Shown here in pieces: positions 17,832 through 28,700 of a DNA stretch of 64,000 nucleotides (positions are counted from its first letter, which is position 1; every line of letters begins with the position of its first letter). The DNA is from an uncultured Flavobacteriales bacterium. Its GTDB lineage: Bacteria; Bacteroidota; Bacteroidia; Flavobacteriales_D; Parvicellaceae. Where the stretch lies: assembly GCA_943787725.1 (NCBI GenBank), contig CALSNM010000001.1, forward strand, positions 248,001 to 312,000, written 5' to 3'. The notes under the pieces are model-generated. The model saw nothing but the letters and a program-made list of their open reading frames with translations. It was not told the DNA's origin and did no database searches. Made by a program: the position numbers and the translations under genes.

Positions 17832-18930
17832 ACCTCAATACATATTCTTTTCGCTTATAATTCTTATTTTTTCTTGTAAAAAGATAGATGACCTTACGCC
17901 TGAAACTCGTAGTTTCCATATAGGATTTCAACCTTGGGCACACGATTTAGGATATTCAGCTACAGTACACGCATACGATAATATTTCAATCTATGGAGAT
18001 ATTATATCAACTCAATTGGATGATGGCATTCCTTGGGAACAAGCTTACACGGGTGCTGATTTTCCAACAGATGTATTAGACAATATAAATGAGAGAAAAG
18101 CACTAACCCCACAAAATGCTAAAGTGTTTTTATCGTTAATGCCTTTGTCAGAGGGGAGAGATGATATTGCACAATACTGGGGGCAAGAAAATGAAACTAT
18201 AAAACAACAATGGTCTTCGAAAAAGTTTACAGATACAGCAGTAGTTACAGCATATCTTAATTATTGTAGAAGGATGATTGATTTTTTTCAACCAGATTAC
18301 TTTTGTTATGCAGTTGAAGCTAATGCTTCATTTTCAGAAACAGATATTACCTATCAAGAATTTTTGCCTTTTTGTGATACAATATATTCTACTTTAAAAA
18401 CAGAATACCCAAACTTACCAATTATGCTTTCTTTAGTTACTAATTTCTTAGGAGGAGATATAGTTTCTGGTACAACCGAACAGTTACTGCAATATTCAGA
18501 CTATGTAGCAATAAGCTCATACCCTTTTTTACTACCAAATGCTCCTTTTGGAAATGCTAATCCTCAAATGATTCCTAATAATTGGTATAATAGAATGGCT
18601 AATTTAGCACCAAACAAACCCGTTTGTATCACAGAAACAGCATATATAGCAGAAGATTTAAAAGTATCCGCTTATTTTATTGACTTAATAGGTAGAGAGG
18701 AATGGCAAGCAGAATATGTTCAACAATTATTTATAGAAATGAATAATTTGGATGCTGAATTTATTATTTGGTTTACCGCAAGAGATTACAATTATGCTGG
18801 AAAAAAATTAGAAGGAATAGTTGACCCCGCATTTAATATTTGGATGGATACAGGAATATTAGATGAAGCTGGTAGAGAAAGACCATCAGCAAAGATTTGG
18901 AAACAATGGAAATCAATACCCGTAAATTAA
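17824..18930 (+). CDS. Lipoprotein with glycoside-hydrolase-like TIM barrel
   Basis: A 368-residue predicted lipoprotein (lipobox IFSC after MIKPQYIFFSLIILIFSC). The pattern of strand ends suggests a clan GH-A type barrel: YFCYAVEANAS near the middle (possible acid/base Glu), ISSYPFLLP, and PVCITETAYIAED (possible nucleophile Glu), with a late FIIWFTARDY strand. I cannot assign a GH family or substrate. It overlaps its upstream neighbour by 8 bases and is followed 5 bases later by another barrel protein of similar type. The pair probably acts on one polysaccharide outside the cell. Confidence 0.7.
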   Translation: MIKPQYIFFSLIILIFSCKKIDDLTPETRSFHIGFQPWAHDLGYSATVHAYDNISIYGDIISTQLDDGIPWEQAYTGADFPTDVLDNINERKALTPQNAKVFLSLMPLSEGRDDIAQYWGQENETIKQQWSSKKFTDTAVVTAYLNYCRRMIDFFQPDYFCYAVEANASFSETDITYQEFLPFCDTIYSTLKTEYPNLPIMLSLVTNFLGGDIVSGTTEQLLQYSDYVAISSYPFLLPNAPFGNANPQMIPNNWYNRMANLAPNKPVCITETAYIAEDLKVSAYFIDLIGREEWQAEYVQQLFIEMNNLDAEFIIWFTARDYNYAGKKLEGIVDPAFNIWMDTGILDEAGRERPSAKIWKQWKSIPVN

Positions 18931-18935
18931 TTATT

Positions 18936-20273
18936 ATGAAAAACACAACAATATTTTTACTATTAAGTCTACTAACATTCAACTCTTATGCTCAACTACC
19001 AAAAGGAGACAGGATTTTTGCTTGGCAAGTTGATATGGCACAAAATAACAATTACGACTCGGCTTATGCTTATGCACAAACAGGATGTATGGAATCAATT
19101 CATCTTTTCTTTACTTGGTCAAGTATAGAAGTTAGTAATGGCAATTTTGATGCCTCCTATATGGCTAATACATTGGATATTTTAGATATTTACCATCCTG
19201 CTTATGGAAATAAAGCTGAATTACAAATTGCAACAGTAAATACAGTAGCCAAAGAAACACCTTCAGACTTATTGGCTGTAGATTTTGATAATCCTATTAT
19301 GATAAATCGTTTCAAAGGGTTTCTTGATACATTGTTTACCCATATCCCTAATCTTGAACTTTCAGCCTTAAACATTGGAAATGAAGCAGATATTTATTGG
19401 GGGACAGACGCTACAAAATATTCTCAATATAAAATGTTTTTAGACTCTGTTATTCCTTACGCTAAACAGCTTTATTTTAACTTACACGGAACCGATTTAA
19501 AAGTAGGTACAACTTTTACTTTTGATGGTCTCACATCTGCTTCTACATCAGCTTTGTGTCAAACAGTAAATGATTCTTTAGATATTACAGCCCTTACTTA
19601 TTACCCTTTAAATCCAGACTTTACAATGGAGTCTCCATCTATTGTTAGTAGTGATTTTGCTAACTTAGTCAGTATATATTCAGACACTTTACAGCCAATA
19701 TATTTTGCTGAATGCGGATATGCTTCAAGCGATAGTTGCAATAGTTCAAATACCCAACAAGCACAGTTTTTCCAAAATGTATTTACTGCTTGGGACACGT
19801 ATTACGACAATATTAAATACATAACAATATTTAAAACAACAGACTGGTCACAGCAAGAAGTGAATGATTTTGCTATTTATTATGGTATTTCTGACAATAT
19901 TTTTTTAGAATATTTAAGAACATTAGGTGTTAGGACTTGGGACAATGATGGAATTAATAAACCTGCTTACGAAACGATACTTTGCGAATTGAATGCAAGA
20001 GGATGGTGCTCAGTAAACTGCATCACAACAGGAGTTAATGAACAAGTCAAGAATCAGTTTGTTTCAGTTTATCCAAACCCAACAAATGGACTAATAAATA
20101 TAGATACTGAAAAGACAATCACGCAAGTGAAAATTCACAATAATATTGGGAAATTAATCCTTGTTTCAACTAAGAGCAACTTTGAAATCAGTAACTTAAC
20201 AAATGGAATATATTATATAACCATTGAATTTGAAACTGGTGAAATAGAAAGAAAAAAACTGATAAAAGAGTAA
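18936..20273 (+). CDS. Secreted glycoside-hydrolase-like protein with T9SS sorting domain
   Basis: From ATG 18936 the protein has a signal peptide (MKNTTIFLLLSLLTFNSYAQ), then a TIM-barrel-like region with LSALNIGNEADIYW (NE acid/base motif of clan GH-A) and PIYFAECGYASS (candidate nucleophile Glu). The C-terminal T9SS sorting domain is VYPNPTNGLINID ... EIERKKLIKE. Length is 445 residues. The track start at 18897 lies inside the previous gene. Enzyme family and substrate cannot be named with confidence. It closes cassette 1, followed by a GTGTGCCAAC box. Confidence 0.72.
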   Translation: MKNTTIFLLLSLLTFNSYAQLPKGDRIFAWQVDMAQNNNYDSAYAYAQTGCMESIHLFFTWSSIEVSNGNFDASYMANTLDILDIYHPAYGNKAELQIATVNTVAKETPSDLLAVDFDNPIMINRFKGFLDTLFTHIPNLELSALNIGNEADIYWGTDATKYSQYKMFLDSVIPYAKQLYFNLHGTDLKVGTTFTFDGLTSASTSALCQTVNDSLDITALTYYPLNPDFTMESPSIVSSDFANLVSIYSDTLQPIYFAECGYASSDSCNSSNTQQAQFFQNVFTAWDTYYDNIKYITIFKTTDWSQQEVNDFAIYYGISDNIFLEYLRTLGVRTWDNDGINKPAYETILCELNARGWCSVNCITTGVNEQVKNQFVSVYPNPTNGLINIDTEKTITQVKIHNNIGKLILVSTKSNFEISNLTNGIYYITIEFETGEIERKKLIKE

Positions 20274-20280
20274 GAACGTG

Positions 20281-20474
20281 TGCCAACAATGGCTAAAAAA
20301 CATAGGGGTTTTGGTGGTGATTTGAAGTTCATAGCTTCGATTGAAAACCGCTAAACCAAAATTTTGATAATGAAAAAAGAAAAATAATTATAAAAATATT
20401 TGGCTTGGCTAAGTGCTAAATTGAAAGGGCAGCGTTTCAAACTCCCCTACGATTTCTTAGCCGGGTCGTTAGCA
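20281..20474 (+). other. attC-like site 1 (end of cassette 1)
   Basis: R''-type box GTGTGCCAAC (20278-20287) is the exact reverse complement of the start of the same cassette, GTTGGCACAC at 17338. The arms CCAACAATGGCTAA...ATAGGGG and CCCCTACGATTTCTTAGCC...GTTAGC pair with bulges. The central part is about 130 bases, with further small inverted repeats. The site ends with GTTAGCA, which opens cassette 2. Confidence 0.65.
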
Positions 20475-20494
20475 AACATTAAAAAATAAAACAA

Positions 20495-23400
20495 ATGAAA
20501 AAACTATTACTCATTTTATCCTTAGCGTGTCTTACGCTTGCAAATACTTCATTTGCGCAACAAGGCCTTGATCAAACAACTTTACCTGCTGGTCATAGAA
20601 TAGCAATGGGCCAAGATATTGAAGTATATGGCAATGAACAATATGTTGTTTTGGAGGACGGTTCTAGCGGGATTTATGGTGCACTATATAAAAACGATGG
20701 CACCACGTTAACCCAAATAACGTTGCCAGGGTCCTTAAGAATGGCTCAAGATTACGAAATGGAAGTTTATGATAGTGATTTGTTCGTTGTGCTAGAGGAT
20801 GGTTTTAGCGGGATTTATGGTGCTCTTCACAAATATGACGGAACTACTTTTACACAAATAACTTTACCTGGTTCTCTTAGAATGGCTGCTGGTTATGACA
20901 TAAGAGTTTATGGAAATGATTTGTACGTGGTGCTAGAGGATGGTTTTAGCGGGATTTATGGCGCATTATATAAATATGATGGTACAACATTCGCTCAAAT
21001 AACATTGCCTGGATCTTTAAGAATGGCGCAAGATTACGATATAGAAATCTACGCTAACAATCTAATGCTTGTTCTAGAAGATGGTTTTAGCGGCATTTAC
21101 GGTGCTCTTTATGAGTTCGATGGCACAACACTTGCTCAAAAAACCTTGCCTGGATCTTTAAGAATGGCTGCTGGCTATGATATGGAAGTATACAACAATG
21201 ATCTTCATATAGTCTTGGAAGATGGATCTAGTGGCATATATGGTGCCTTACATAAATATGATGGTACAACATTCGCTCAAATAACATTGCCTGGATCTTT
21301 AAGAATGGCGCAAGATTACGACATAGAAATCTACGCTAACAATCTAATGCTTGTTCTAGAAGATGGTTTTAGTGGGATTAATGGTGCTCTTTATGAGTTC
21401 AATGGTACAACTTTTACCCAAAAAACCTTTCCTGGAGCACTAAGAATGGCTGCTGATAACGATATGGGAGTCTATAATTGTCAACTTTATTTTGTTCTTG
21501 AAGATGGATCTAGTGGTATATATGGAGCTCTTTATAACTATAATGGTGCCAGGTTGAACCAAACAACTTTACCTGCTGGTCATAGAATGGCAATGGGCCA
21601 AGATATTGAAGTATATGGCAATGAACAATATGTTGTTTTGGAGGACGGTTCTAGCGGGATTTATGGTGCACTATATAAAAACGATGGCACCACGTTAACA
21701 CAAATAACGTTGCCAGGGTCCTTAAGAATGGCTCAAGATTACGAAATGGAAGTTTATGATAGTGATTTGTTTGTTGTGCTAGAGGACGGTTTTAGCGGGA
21801 TTTATGGTGCTCTTCACAAATATGACGGAACTACTTTTACACAAATAACTTTACCTGGTTCTCTTAGAATGGCTGCTGGTTATGACATAAGAGTTTATGG
21901 AAATGATTTGTACGTGGTGCTAGAGGATGGTTTTAGCGGGATTTATGGCGCATTATATAAATATGATGGTACAACATTCGCTCAAATAACATTGCCTGGA
22001 TCTTTAAGAATGGCGCAAGATTACGATATAGAAATCTACGCTAACAATCTAATGCTTGTTCTAGAAGATGGTTTTAGCGGCATTTACGGTGCTCTTTATG
22101 AGTTCGATGGCACAACACTTGCTCAAAAAACCTTGCCTGGATCTTTAAGAATGGCTGCTGGCTATGATATGGAAGTATACAACAATGATCTTCATATAGT
22201 CTTGGAAGATGGATCTAGTGGCATATATGGTGCCTTACATAAATATGATGGTACAACATTCGCTCAAATAACATTGCCTGGATCTTTAAGAATGGCGCAA
22301 GATTACGACATAGAAATCTACGCTAACAATCTAATGCTTGTTCTAGAAGATGGTTTTAGTGGGATTAATGGTGCTCTTTACGAGTTCGATGGCACAACTT
22401 TTACCCAAACAACCTTCCCTGGAGCACTAAGAATGGCTGATAATCACGATATGGGGGTCTATAATTGTCAACTTTATTTTGTTCTTGAAGATGGATCTAG
22501 CGGTATATATGGAGCTCTTTATAACTATAATGGTGCTTATACATGTGTGAACAATATCGAGACTGTATGTAACTCATACATATCACCTTCTGGCATTAAT
22601 TACACATCTTCAACCATGATTAATGAGGTTATATGTAGAGAAATTTACTCAATAGACTTAACAATTATCAATTCCGCTACAGCGGCCGACACAAGAACAG
22701 AATGTAATTCTTACACTTGGATTGATGGCAACAATTATACTTCAAGCAATAATACTGCGACATACAACATTGCTGGTGCTGCTGCTAATGGATGTGATTC
22801 TTTGGTAACACTTGATTTGACAATTGTTAATTCGGCTACAGGTACCGATACAAGAACTGAATGCAACTCTTACACATGGATTGATGGAAACAATTATACT
22901 TCTAGCAACAATTCTGCAATCTTCAATATTGTTGGAGGCGCTGCAAATGGCTGCGATTCTTTGGTAACCCTTGATTTGACTATTGCTAACTCTACTTCAG
23001 GAACAGATGTTATTACAGCATGCGGTTCGGATGGTTTTGAAATTCCAAATAATGGAATAGATGACGATTATGATGGAAATATTGATGAGTATTTAGGCTA
23101 CCAATGGATTGACAACAATTATTACACAGCATCTAATAACACTGCAACATGGATTGAAACAAATGCTGCGGGTTGTGACTCAACAGTCGCATTAGATTTG
23201 ACAATACTTCCTCCATTTGTTACCGAGGAAGATGTCATTACCGCATGTGACTCATACACATGGATTGATGGAACTACATACACATCATCTAGTTATGGTT
23301 TAGCTTACTTCAGTGATGTAAATGGATGCGATTCAGTTTTAGGGTTTTTGGATTTAACAATCAATAGTGTTTCAGATCTTACTGCTTCAACCTCAGGACT

Positions 23401-23839
23401 AGTTATTACCGCAAATAATATAGATGCCACATACCAATGGTTAGATTGTGACAACAGTAACGCAATTATCCCCGGTGAAACTGGGCAATCTTATACAGCA
23501 ATAACAAATGGCAATTATGCTGTTGAATTAACCGAAAATGGATGTGTGGATACCACAGCTTGCGTTTCTATTACATCTGTAGGTGTTCTTGAAAACACCT
23601 TTGGAGATGAGTTTGCGGTTTACCCTAACCCAACTAATGGAAATTTTTCTATCAATCTTGGAGCTATTTATGAATCTTTAATAGTTTCAATTACTGATAT
23701 TTCAGGTAAATTGATTGATTCAAAAACCATTACACAATCACAAGTTCTAAATCTCAACATAAAAGAACCTGCTGGGTTATATATGGTTTCTGTTCAAGCA
23801 GGAGATAAGAAAGCTAATATTAGGTTAATAAAAGAATAA
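20495..23839 (+). CDS. Large secreted repeat protein with T9SS sorting domain (cassette 2)
   Basis: A 1114-residue exported protein. The signal peptide (MKKLLLILSLACLTLANTSFAQ) is followed by 14 units of about 47 residues, each carrying VLEDGxSGIYGAL and TLPGSLRMA, probably beta-propeller blades or beta-solenoid turns. The 14 units are two almost identical blocks of seven. Then come several repeats with TDTRTECNSYTWIDG and NGCDSLVTLDLTI, an acidic calcium-binding-like stretch (NNGIDDDYDGNIDE), an immunoglobulin-like segment, and the T9SS domain (VYPNPTNGNFSIN ... KKANIRLIKE). It is likely a cell-surface adhesin-like protein. It is intact, and its last third is duplicated in the next cassette. 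Confidence 0.85.
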   Translation: MKKLLLILSLACLTLANTSFAQQGLDQTTLPAGHRIAMGQDIEVYGNEQYVVLEDGSSGIYGALYKNDGTTLTQITLPGSLRMAQDYEMEVYDSDLFVVLEDGFSGIYGALHKYDGTTFTQITLPGSLRMAAGYDIRVYGNDLYVVLEDGFSGIYGALYKYDGTTFAQITLPGSLRMAQDYDIEIYANNLMLVLEDGFSGIYGALYEFDGTTLAQKTLPGSLRMAAGYDMEVYNNDLHIVLEDGSSGIYGALHKYDGTTFAQITLPGSLRMAQDYDIEIYANNLMLVLEDGFSGINGALYEFNGTTFTQKTFPGALRMAADNDMGVYNCQLYFVLEDGSSGIYGALYNYNGARLNQTTLPAGHRMAMGQDIEVYGNEQYVVLEDGSSGIYGALYKNDGTTLTQITLPGSLRMAQDYEMEVYDSDLFVVLEDGFSGIYGALHKYDGTTFTQITLPGSLRMAAGYDIRVYGNDLYVVLEDGFSGIYGALYKYDGTTFAQITLPGSLRMAQDYDIEIYANNLMLVLEDGFSGIYGALYEFDGTTLAQKTLPGSLRMAAGYDMEVYNNDLHIVLEDGSSGIYGALHKYDGTTFAQITLPGSLRMAQDYDIEIYANNLMLVLEDGFSGINGALYEFDGTTFTQTTFPGALRMADNHDMGVYNCQLYFVLEDGSSGIYGALYNYNGAYTCVNNIETVCNSYISPSGINYTSSTMINEVICREIYSIDLTIINSATAADTRTECNSYTWIDGNNYTSSNNTATYNIAGAAANGCDSLVTLDLTIVNSATGTDTRTECNSYTWIDGNNYTSSNNSAIFNIVGGAANGCDSLVTLDLTIANSTSGTDVITACGSDGFEIPNNGIDDDYDGNIDEYLGYQWIDNNYYTASNNTATWIETNAAGCDSTVALDLTILPPFVTEEDVITACDSYTWIDGTTYTSSSYGLAYFSDVNGCDSVLGFLDLTINSVSDLTASTSGLVITANNIDATYQWLDCDNSNAIIPGETGQSYTAITNGNYAVELTENGCVDTTACVSITSVGVLENTFGDEFAVYPNPTNGNFSINLGAIYESLIVSITDISGKLIDSKTITQSQVLNLNIKEPAGLYMVSVQAGDKKANIRLIKE
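20573..22546 (+). repeat. Tandem duplication of a 987-bp block inside the repeat protein
   Basis: Bases 20573-21559 and 21560-22546 are nearly identical (offset exactly 987). This corresponds to 329 residues, or seven 47-residue units. Only scattered substitutions separate the copies, so the duplication is recent. It preserves the reading frame. Confidence 0.85.
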
Positions 23840-23861
23840 AACGATTTGCTAACAATGTATA
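22686..23861 (+). repeat. 1.18-kb direct repeat, copy 1
   Basis: From CCGACACAAGAACAG to GCTAACAATGTATA this segment is repeated at 24486-25662 with very few differences. It covers the C-terminal third of the protein including the T9SS domain, the stop codon, and the first arm of the following attC-like site. Confidence 0.9.
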
Positions 23862-23913
23862 TGAAATCATAGCTCTCATTCGGACGTTACGCTTCATATA
23901 CTAAACGTTAGCA
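23847..23913 (+). other. attC-like site 2 (end of cassette 2)
   Basis: TTTGCTAAC (23845-23853) complements GTTAGCAAA at the start of cassette 2. Arms GCTAACAATGTATATGAA and TTCATATACTAAACGTTAGC pair with a small asymmetric bulge around a 24-base loop. The site is 67 bases, a classical attC size, and opens cassette 3 with GTTAGCA. Confidence 0.8.
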
Positions 23914-23944
23914 ACATTAAAGAAAAATCTCAATAATTAAAACA

Positions 23945-25640
23945 ATGAAAAAAATTTACATTTTAACATTAATCTTAATAAGTCTAAATTCATACTCTCA
24001 AAATTGCAATATTGGAAATGAAAATGCAACTGGCAGTTTTACAACTGGAAACTTTGGTGCTAATTACTTATTAGGTGTTAAGTACACACTTTCTCAATTG
24101 GGCACATTAAATTCTATTAACCTTATTGGAAATAACACAGGAGAGGGAGTTCAAATGGCCGTTTATGACGATAATGGAGGTACTCCTAATAATTTAATCG
24201 CTTCTAGCAGTCAATCTACTGTTGGAACTGGAATTACTACCCTACCTGTAACCCCTGTTTTACTTCCTCCTGGAGATTATTGGATTATGGCAGTTTATGA
24301 ATCTGGAGGTAATTCTTCAAATTATAACCCAAGTGCAACAGGAAATGTTGTTTATTACTCCTCTTTGCAGTATGGTAGTGCTATACCGACCAATGCTTCT
24401 GGATTTACAAGTTATAATGGACAAGATTTTTTATACTTTTTAAGTATAGATTGTGGAAACACACTTTGCCAACCTAACACAGGTACCGACACAAGAACAG
24501 AATGTAATTCTTACACTTGGATTGATGGCAACAATTATACTTCAAGCAATAATACTGCGACATACAACATTGCTGGTGCTGCTGCTAATGGATGTGATTC
24601 TTTGGTAACACTTGATTTGACAATTGTTAATTCGGCTACAGGTACCGATACAAGAACTGAATGCAACTCTTACACATGGATTGATGGAAACAATTATACT
24701 TCTAGCAACAATTCTGCAATCTTCAATATTGTTGGAGGCGCTGCAAATGGCTGCGATTCTTTGGTAACCCTTGATTTGACTATTGCTAACTCTACTTCAG
24801 GAACAGATGTTATTACAGCATGCGGTTCGGATGGTTTTGAAATTCCAAATAATGGAATAGATGACGATTATGATGGACATAGTTGATGAGTATTTGGGCT
24901 ACCAATGGATTGACAACAATTATTACACAGCATCTAATAACACTGCAACATGGATTGAAACAAATGCTGCGGGTTGTGACTCAACAGTCGCATTAGATTT
25001 GACAATACTTCCTCCATTTGTTACCGAGGAAGATGTCATTACCGCATGTGACTCATACACATGGATTGATGGAACTACATACACATCATCTAGTTATGGT
25101 TTAGCTTACTTCAGTGATGTAAATGGATGCGATTCAGTTTTAGGGTTTTTGGATTTAACAATCAATAGTGTTTCAGATCTTACTGCTTCAACCTCAGGAC
25201 TAGTTATTACCGCAAATAATATAGATGCCACATACCAATGGTTAGATTGTGACAACAGTAACGCAATTATCCCCGGTGAAACTGGGCAATCTTATACAGC
25301 AATAACAAATGGCAATTATGCTGTTGAATTAACCGAAAATGGATGTGTGGATACCACAGCTTGCGTTTCTATTACATCTGTAGGTGTTCTTGAAAACACC
25401 TTTGGAGATGAGTTTGCGGTTTACCCTAACCCAACTAATGGAAATTTTTCTATCAATCTTGGAGCTATTTATGAATCTTTAATAGTTTCAATTACTGATA
25501 TTTCAGGTAAATTGATTGATTCAAAAACCATTACACAATCACAAGTTCTAAATCTCAACATAAAAGAACCTGCTGGGTTATATATGGTTTCTGTTCAAGC
25601 AGGAGATAAGAAAGCTAATATTAGGTTAATAAAAGAATAA
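23945..25640 (+). CDS. Secreted protein with T9SS sorting domain (cassette 3, one frameshift)
   Basis: The signal peptide (MKKIYILTLILISLNSYSQ) is followed by a unique domain of about 150 residues (FGANYLLGVKYTLSQLGTL ... GQDFLYFLSIDCGN) resembling a beta-sandwich. After this the protein is nearly identical to the C-terminal third of the cassette 2 protein: TECNSYTWIDG repeats, DDDYDG motif and T9SS domain. The track splits it at 24886. Comparison with copy 1 shows that GGAAATATTGATGAG became GGACATAGTTGATGAG, with one extra base plus a substitution. The clustered changes could be genuine mutation or sequencing error. The reconstructed protein has about 565 residues. Confidence 0.8.
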
Positions 25641-25662
25641 AACGATTTGCTAACAATGTATA
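24486..25662 (+). repeat. 1.18-kb direct repeat, copy 2
   Basis: Second copy of 22686-23861, offset 1800 and then 1801 after an inserted base near 24880. Identity ends in GCTAACAATGTATA within the attC-like site, where the two sites diverge. Confidence 0.9.
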
Positions 25663-25700
25663 AGCGGCATTAAAACGGCCGCTTATACTTGACGTTGTAG
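25648..25700 (+). other. attC-like site 3 (end of cassette 3)
   Basis: TTGCTAAC complements the GTTAGCAA that opens cassette 3. Stem GTATAAGCGGC / GCCGCTTATAC is perfect, with AAC-AAT against GACGTT forming the outer part. The site is 53 bases long. It opens cassette 4 with GTTGTAG, a different core. Confidence 0.8.
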
Positions 25701-25714
25701 AACATAAATTATAT

Positions 25715-28700
25715 ATGCCGAAATTACATAAGCAAATACTTATCTTATCAATATTAGCGGCATTCCTCGTTATCAACATAGATGGCAATGCCCAGCAAAA
25801 ATACTATCATTTACTAGAAAAAAAGAAATACAATAAAGTAGAAAAAAAAGCGGGTAAAGACCTGTCTAAAGTATCTGTGACAGACACATATCACCAAACC
25901 ATGCTCAATCATATACATGCACTTTTATACAGCACCAGAAAATTTAAAAAATACAATACCGAAAAAGCATATGAATATATGCTTGTTACTCAAAAATTAT
26001 ATGCCAATATTTCTGATCAGAAAAAAATTGACAAACTTCAGAAAAAACAGATCAACAACAGCTCATTAGCCAATAATCTTCAAACCATATGCCAGAAGGC
26101 ACTCGATGATGCAATAGAAAAAAATACCATTAAAAATTTTCAATATTATTTAGACTACTATTTAAGAGCGGAGCTGGATAAAAGGCATCTAGCAACTAGT
26201 AAAAGAAATGAATTGGCATATCAAGCAGCTGTAAATACAAATACTGTAGCAGCCTTTCAAAATTTTATAGACACCTATCCAGATGCAATACAAATTCCAG
26301 AAGCTATAGTAAATAGAAACCACTTGGCATTTTTAAATGCTCAAAAAATCAATACAGTTGAATCTTTTCAAACTTTCATAGATACGCATCCAAATGCAAT
26401 AGATGCACCCAAAGCAATTATAGAAAGGGATCTTCTTGCGTTTAATAACGCAAAAGAAAAAAACACTTCAGTAGCCTATTATAATTTCATGAAAAAATAT
26501 CCAGAAAGTGAGCAATACAACAAAGCATTTTCTTTATACGAAGAAAGACAATTTTATGAAAACACAATCTATGATAATTGGGTAAGCTATAAAGATTTTT
26601 TATATGATTTCCCCAACAACTCATGGTTTTCAGCTGCAGAAGATAGTATTTTCCAAATTGGAAAAAGAACTGATGATTTAACAACTTTGGAATTTTGCAT
26701 CAATAACTTTTCTGATTCAAAAAGAGATACTGCCCTATTATACTATTATGAAGTTTATACACTTGATGGAGATTTAAATACCATACTCAGTTTTTATGAA
26801 AAGCACAATGATTATTTTTTAATGGAATTCAAAGAAAATGACATTGCCACTGCTGAGTTAGGAGATCAATTACAACTGCACTTACCCTATGATTATCACG
26901 ATCATGATATCTACGATAAATACATAAGAACTGCAGCACCTAAAGAAAAAGCATTTGTTGCATTACAAAGAATGATTTCTCCCTATATTAAAACTAAAAA
27001 ATGGGAAAAAGCAATTAAAATAGCAAATGAATATTTACCTCTATTTAATAAACGGAATAAAAAAATACTTAGCCTTATTTCCATTCTTGAAAAAGTAGAC
27101 GATAATACAATACAGATTAAATCTATTGGAAGTAGGATCAACTCAAGTTCTGGAAAAGAATATTCACCTATTATTTCTGCTGACAATAAATCACTTTATT
27201 TCTGTGGCAAACAAAGAAAAGACAATATAGGTGGCGAAGATATCTATGTTGCTAAAAACTCATCATCTGGATGGAGCAGAGCAAAATTAGTTAAAGAATT
27301 ATCTGATTCCAACACAAATAATGCTCCCTTGTGTGTAAGTGCAGATGGAAACGAAATTTTGCTTTTTCATAATGGCGATATTTTCTCAACCAATAAAACC
27401 ATTGAAGGTTGGGAAAACAACTTAAAACTTAATTCATTAATAAACACTAAATATTGGGAAGGTGATGCTACTATAAGCTCTGATGGAAATGAATTAATCT
27501 TTATTAGGTCTGCACAAAAGTTTGAAGCGAAATACGAATTAATTTTTCTAATCGACAACACAGGGTCAATGCAATCATGTATAAATGGGGTTAAAGAAAA
27601 TATTAGAAATTTTATTAGTAATCTTAAAGATGATGAATTAAAAATTGTAAAATGGAATGCTAAAATAATAGCATACAAAGATGCAATTAGTGATAGAGAT
27701 TCATATTACTCATTCCCATTTACTGATGATGAACATACTTTATATAATCAACTAGCAAGAATTTATGCTGAAGGAGGAGACGATGAGCCGGAATCAACTA
27801 TTGAAAGTTTATTTAGAGCAGCAAAAGAAACAAAATGGGATAAGGATGATGAAGTAATAAAAGTTATAGTATGTTTTACAGATGCAACAAATAAAAAAGA
27901 AATTTCAAGAAAAATTAGATCTAAATATGGAACAATAAATACAAAATATTTAAAAAAAGAACTTGATAAAAAAAATATCAACCTATTTCTTTTTTGTCAA
28001 AATGATCCAGATTATACTATAATATCTAACTTTAATCATGCCCATGTAACTCAATATCAAAATGCTATTAATCAATTACAAAATGCTGATTATTCATTAA
28101 TAATGAAATCATTATCAGATAAAATCTCTCTTTTGGCCAATAATGTACCTATTAATCATGGAGACAGACAGCTTAATGGAGATATCTATGTTTCCCATAG
28201 AGATTATTTGGGAAATTGGAGCAATCCTATCCCATTAGGTAATAAAATAAATACAAGGTATAGCGAAAGATCACCTTTTTTACATCCTGATATGAAAACA
28301 CTTTATTTCAGCTCAGATGGTCAAGGTGGCTTAGGTAAGCTGGATGTATTTAAGTCTACCCGATTAGCAGATTCATGCTGGGATTGCTGGAGTGATCCTA
28401 TAAATTTAGGTAAAGAGATCAATACAACAGAATCAGATTGGGGGTATAAAATTTCTACAGATGGAGTAAAAGGTTATTTCTCTAAAAAAACGTCTTCCAA
28501 TAACAATGAAGACATCTATTACTTAAATATCCCTGCCTATCTTCGGCCTGGATTTGTGGCTACTATTTCAGGAAAACTGTTAGACAAAGAGAATCTTCCA
28601 GTTTCTGCAAATATTCGCTGGGAAGACCTTGAGACTAAAAAAGTAATAGGGATATCCAAAAGTGACCCTTCTGATGGCAGTTATTTCATTGTTCTTCCTT

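Noticed and set aside
23030-23090. NNGIDDDYDGNIDE as a sign of a separate MopE-type metal-binding protein
   Set aside because: It is only a short motif within the repeat protein. Calcium or metal binding is possible but does not define a separate gene.
20495-25640. Repeats considered as a CRISPR array or transposon
   Set aside because: The repeats are long, coding and in frame, with no short regular repeat-spacer pattern, no transposase and no terminal inverted repeats of IS type.
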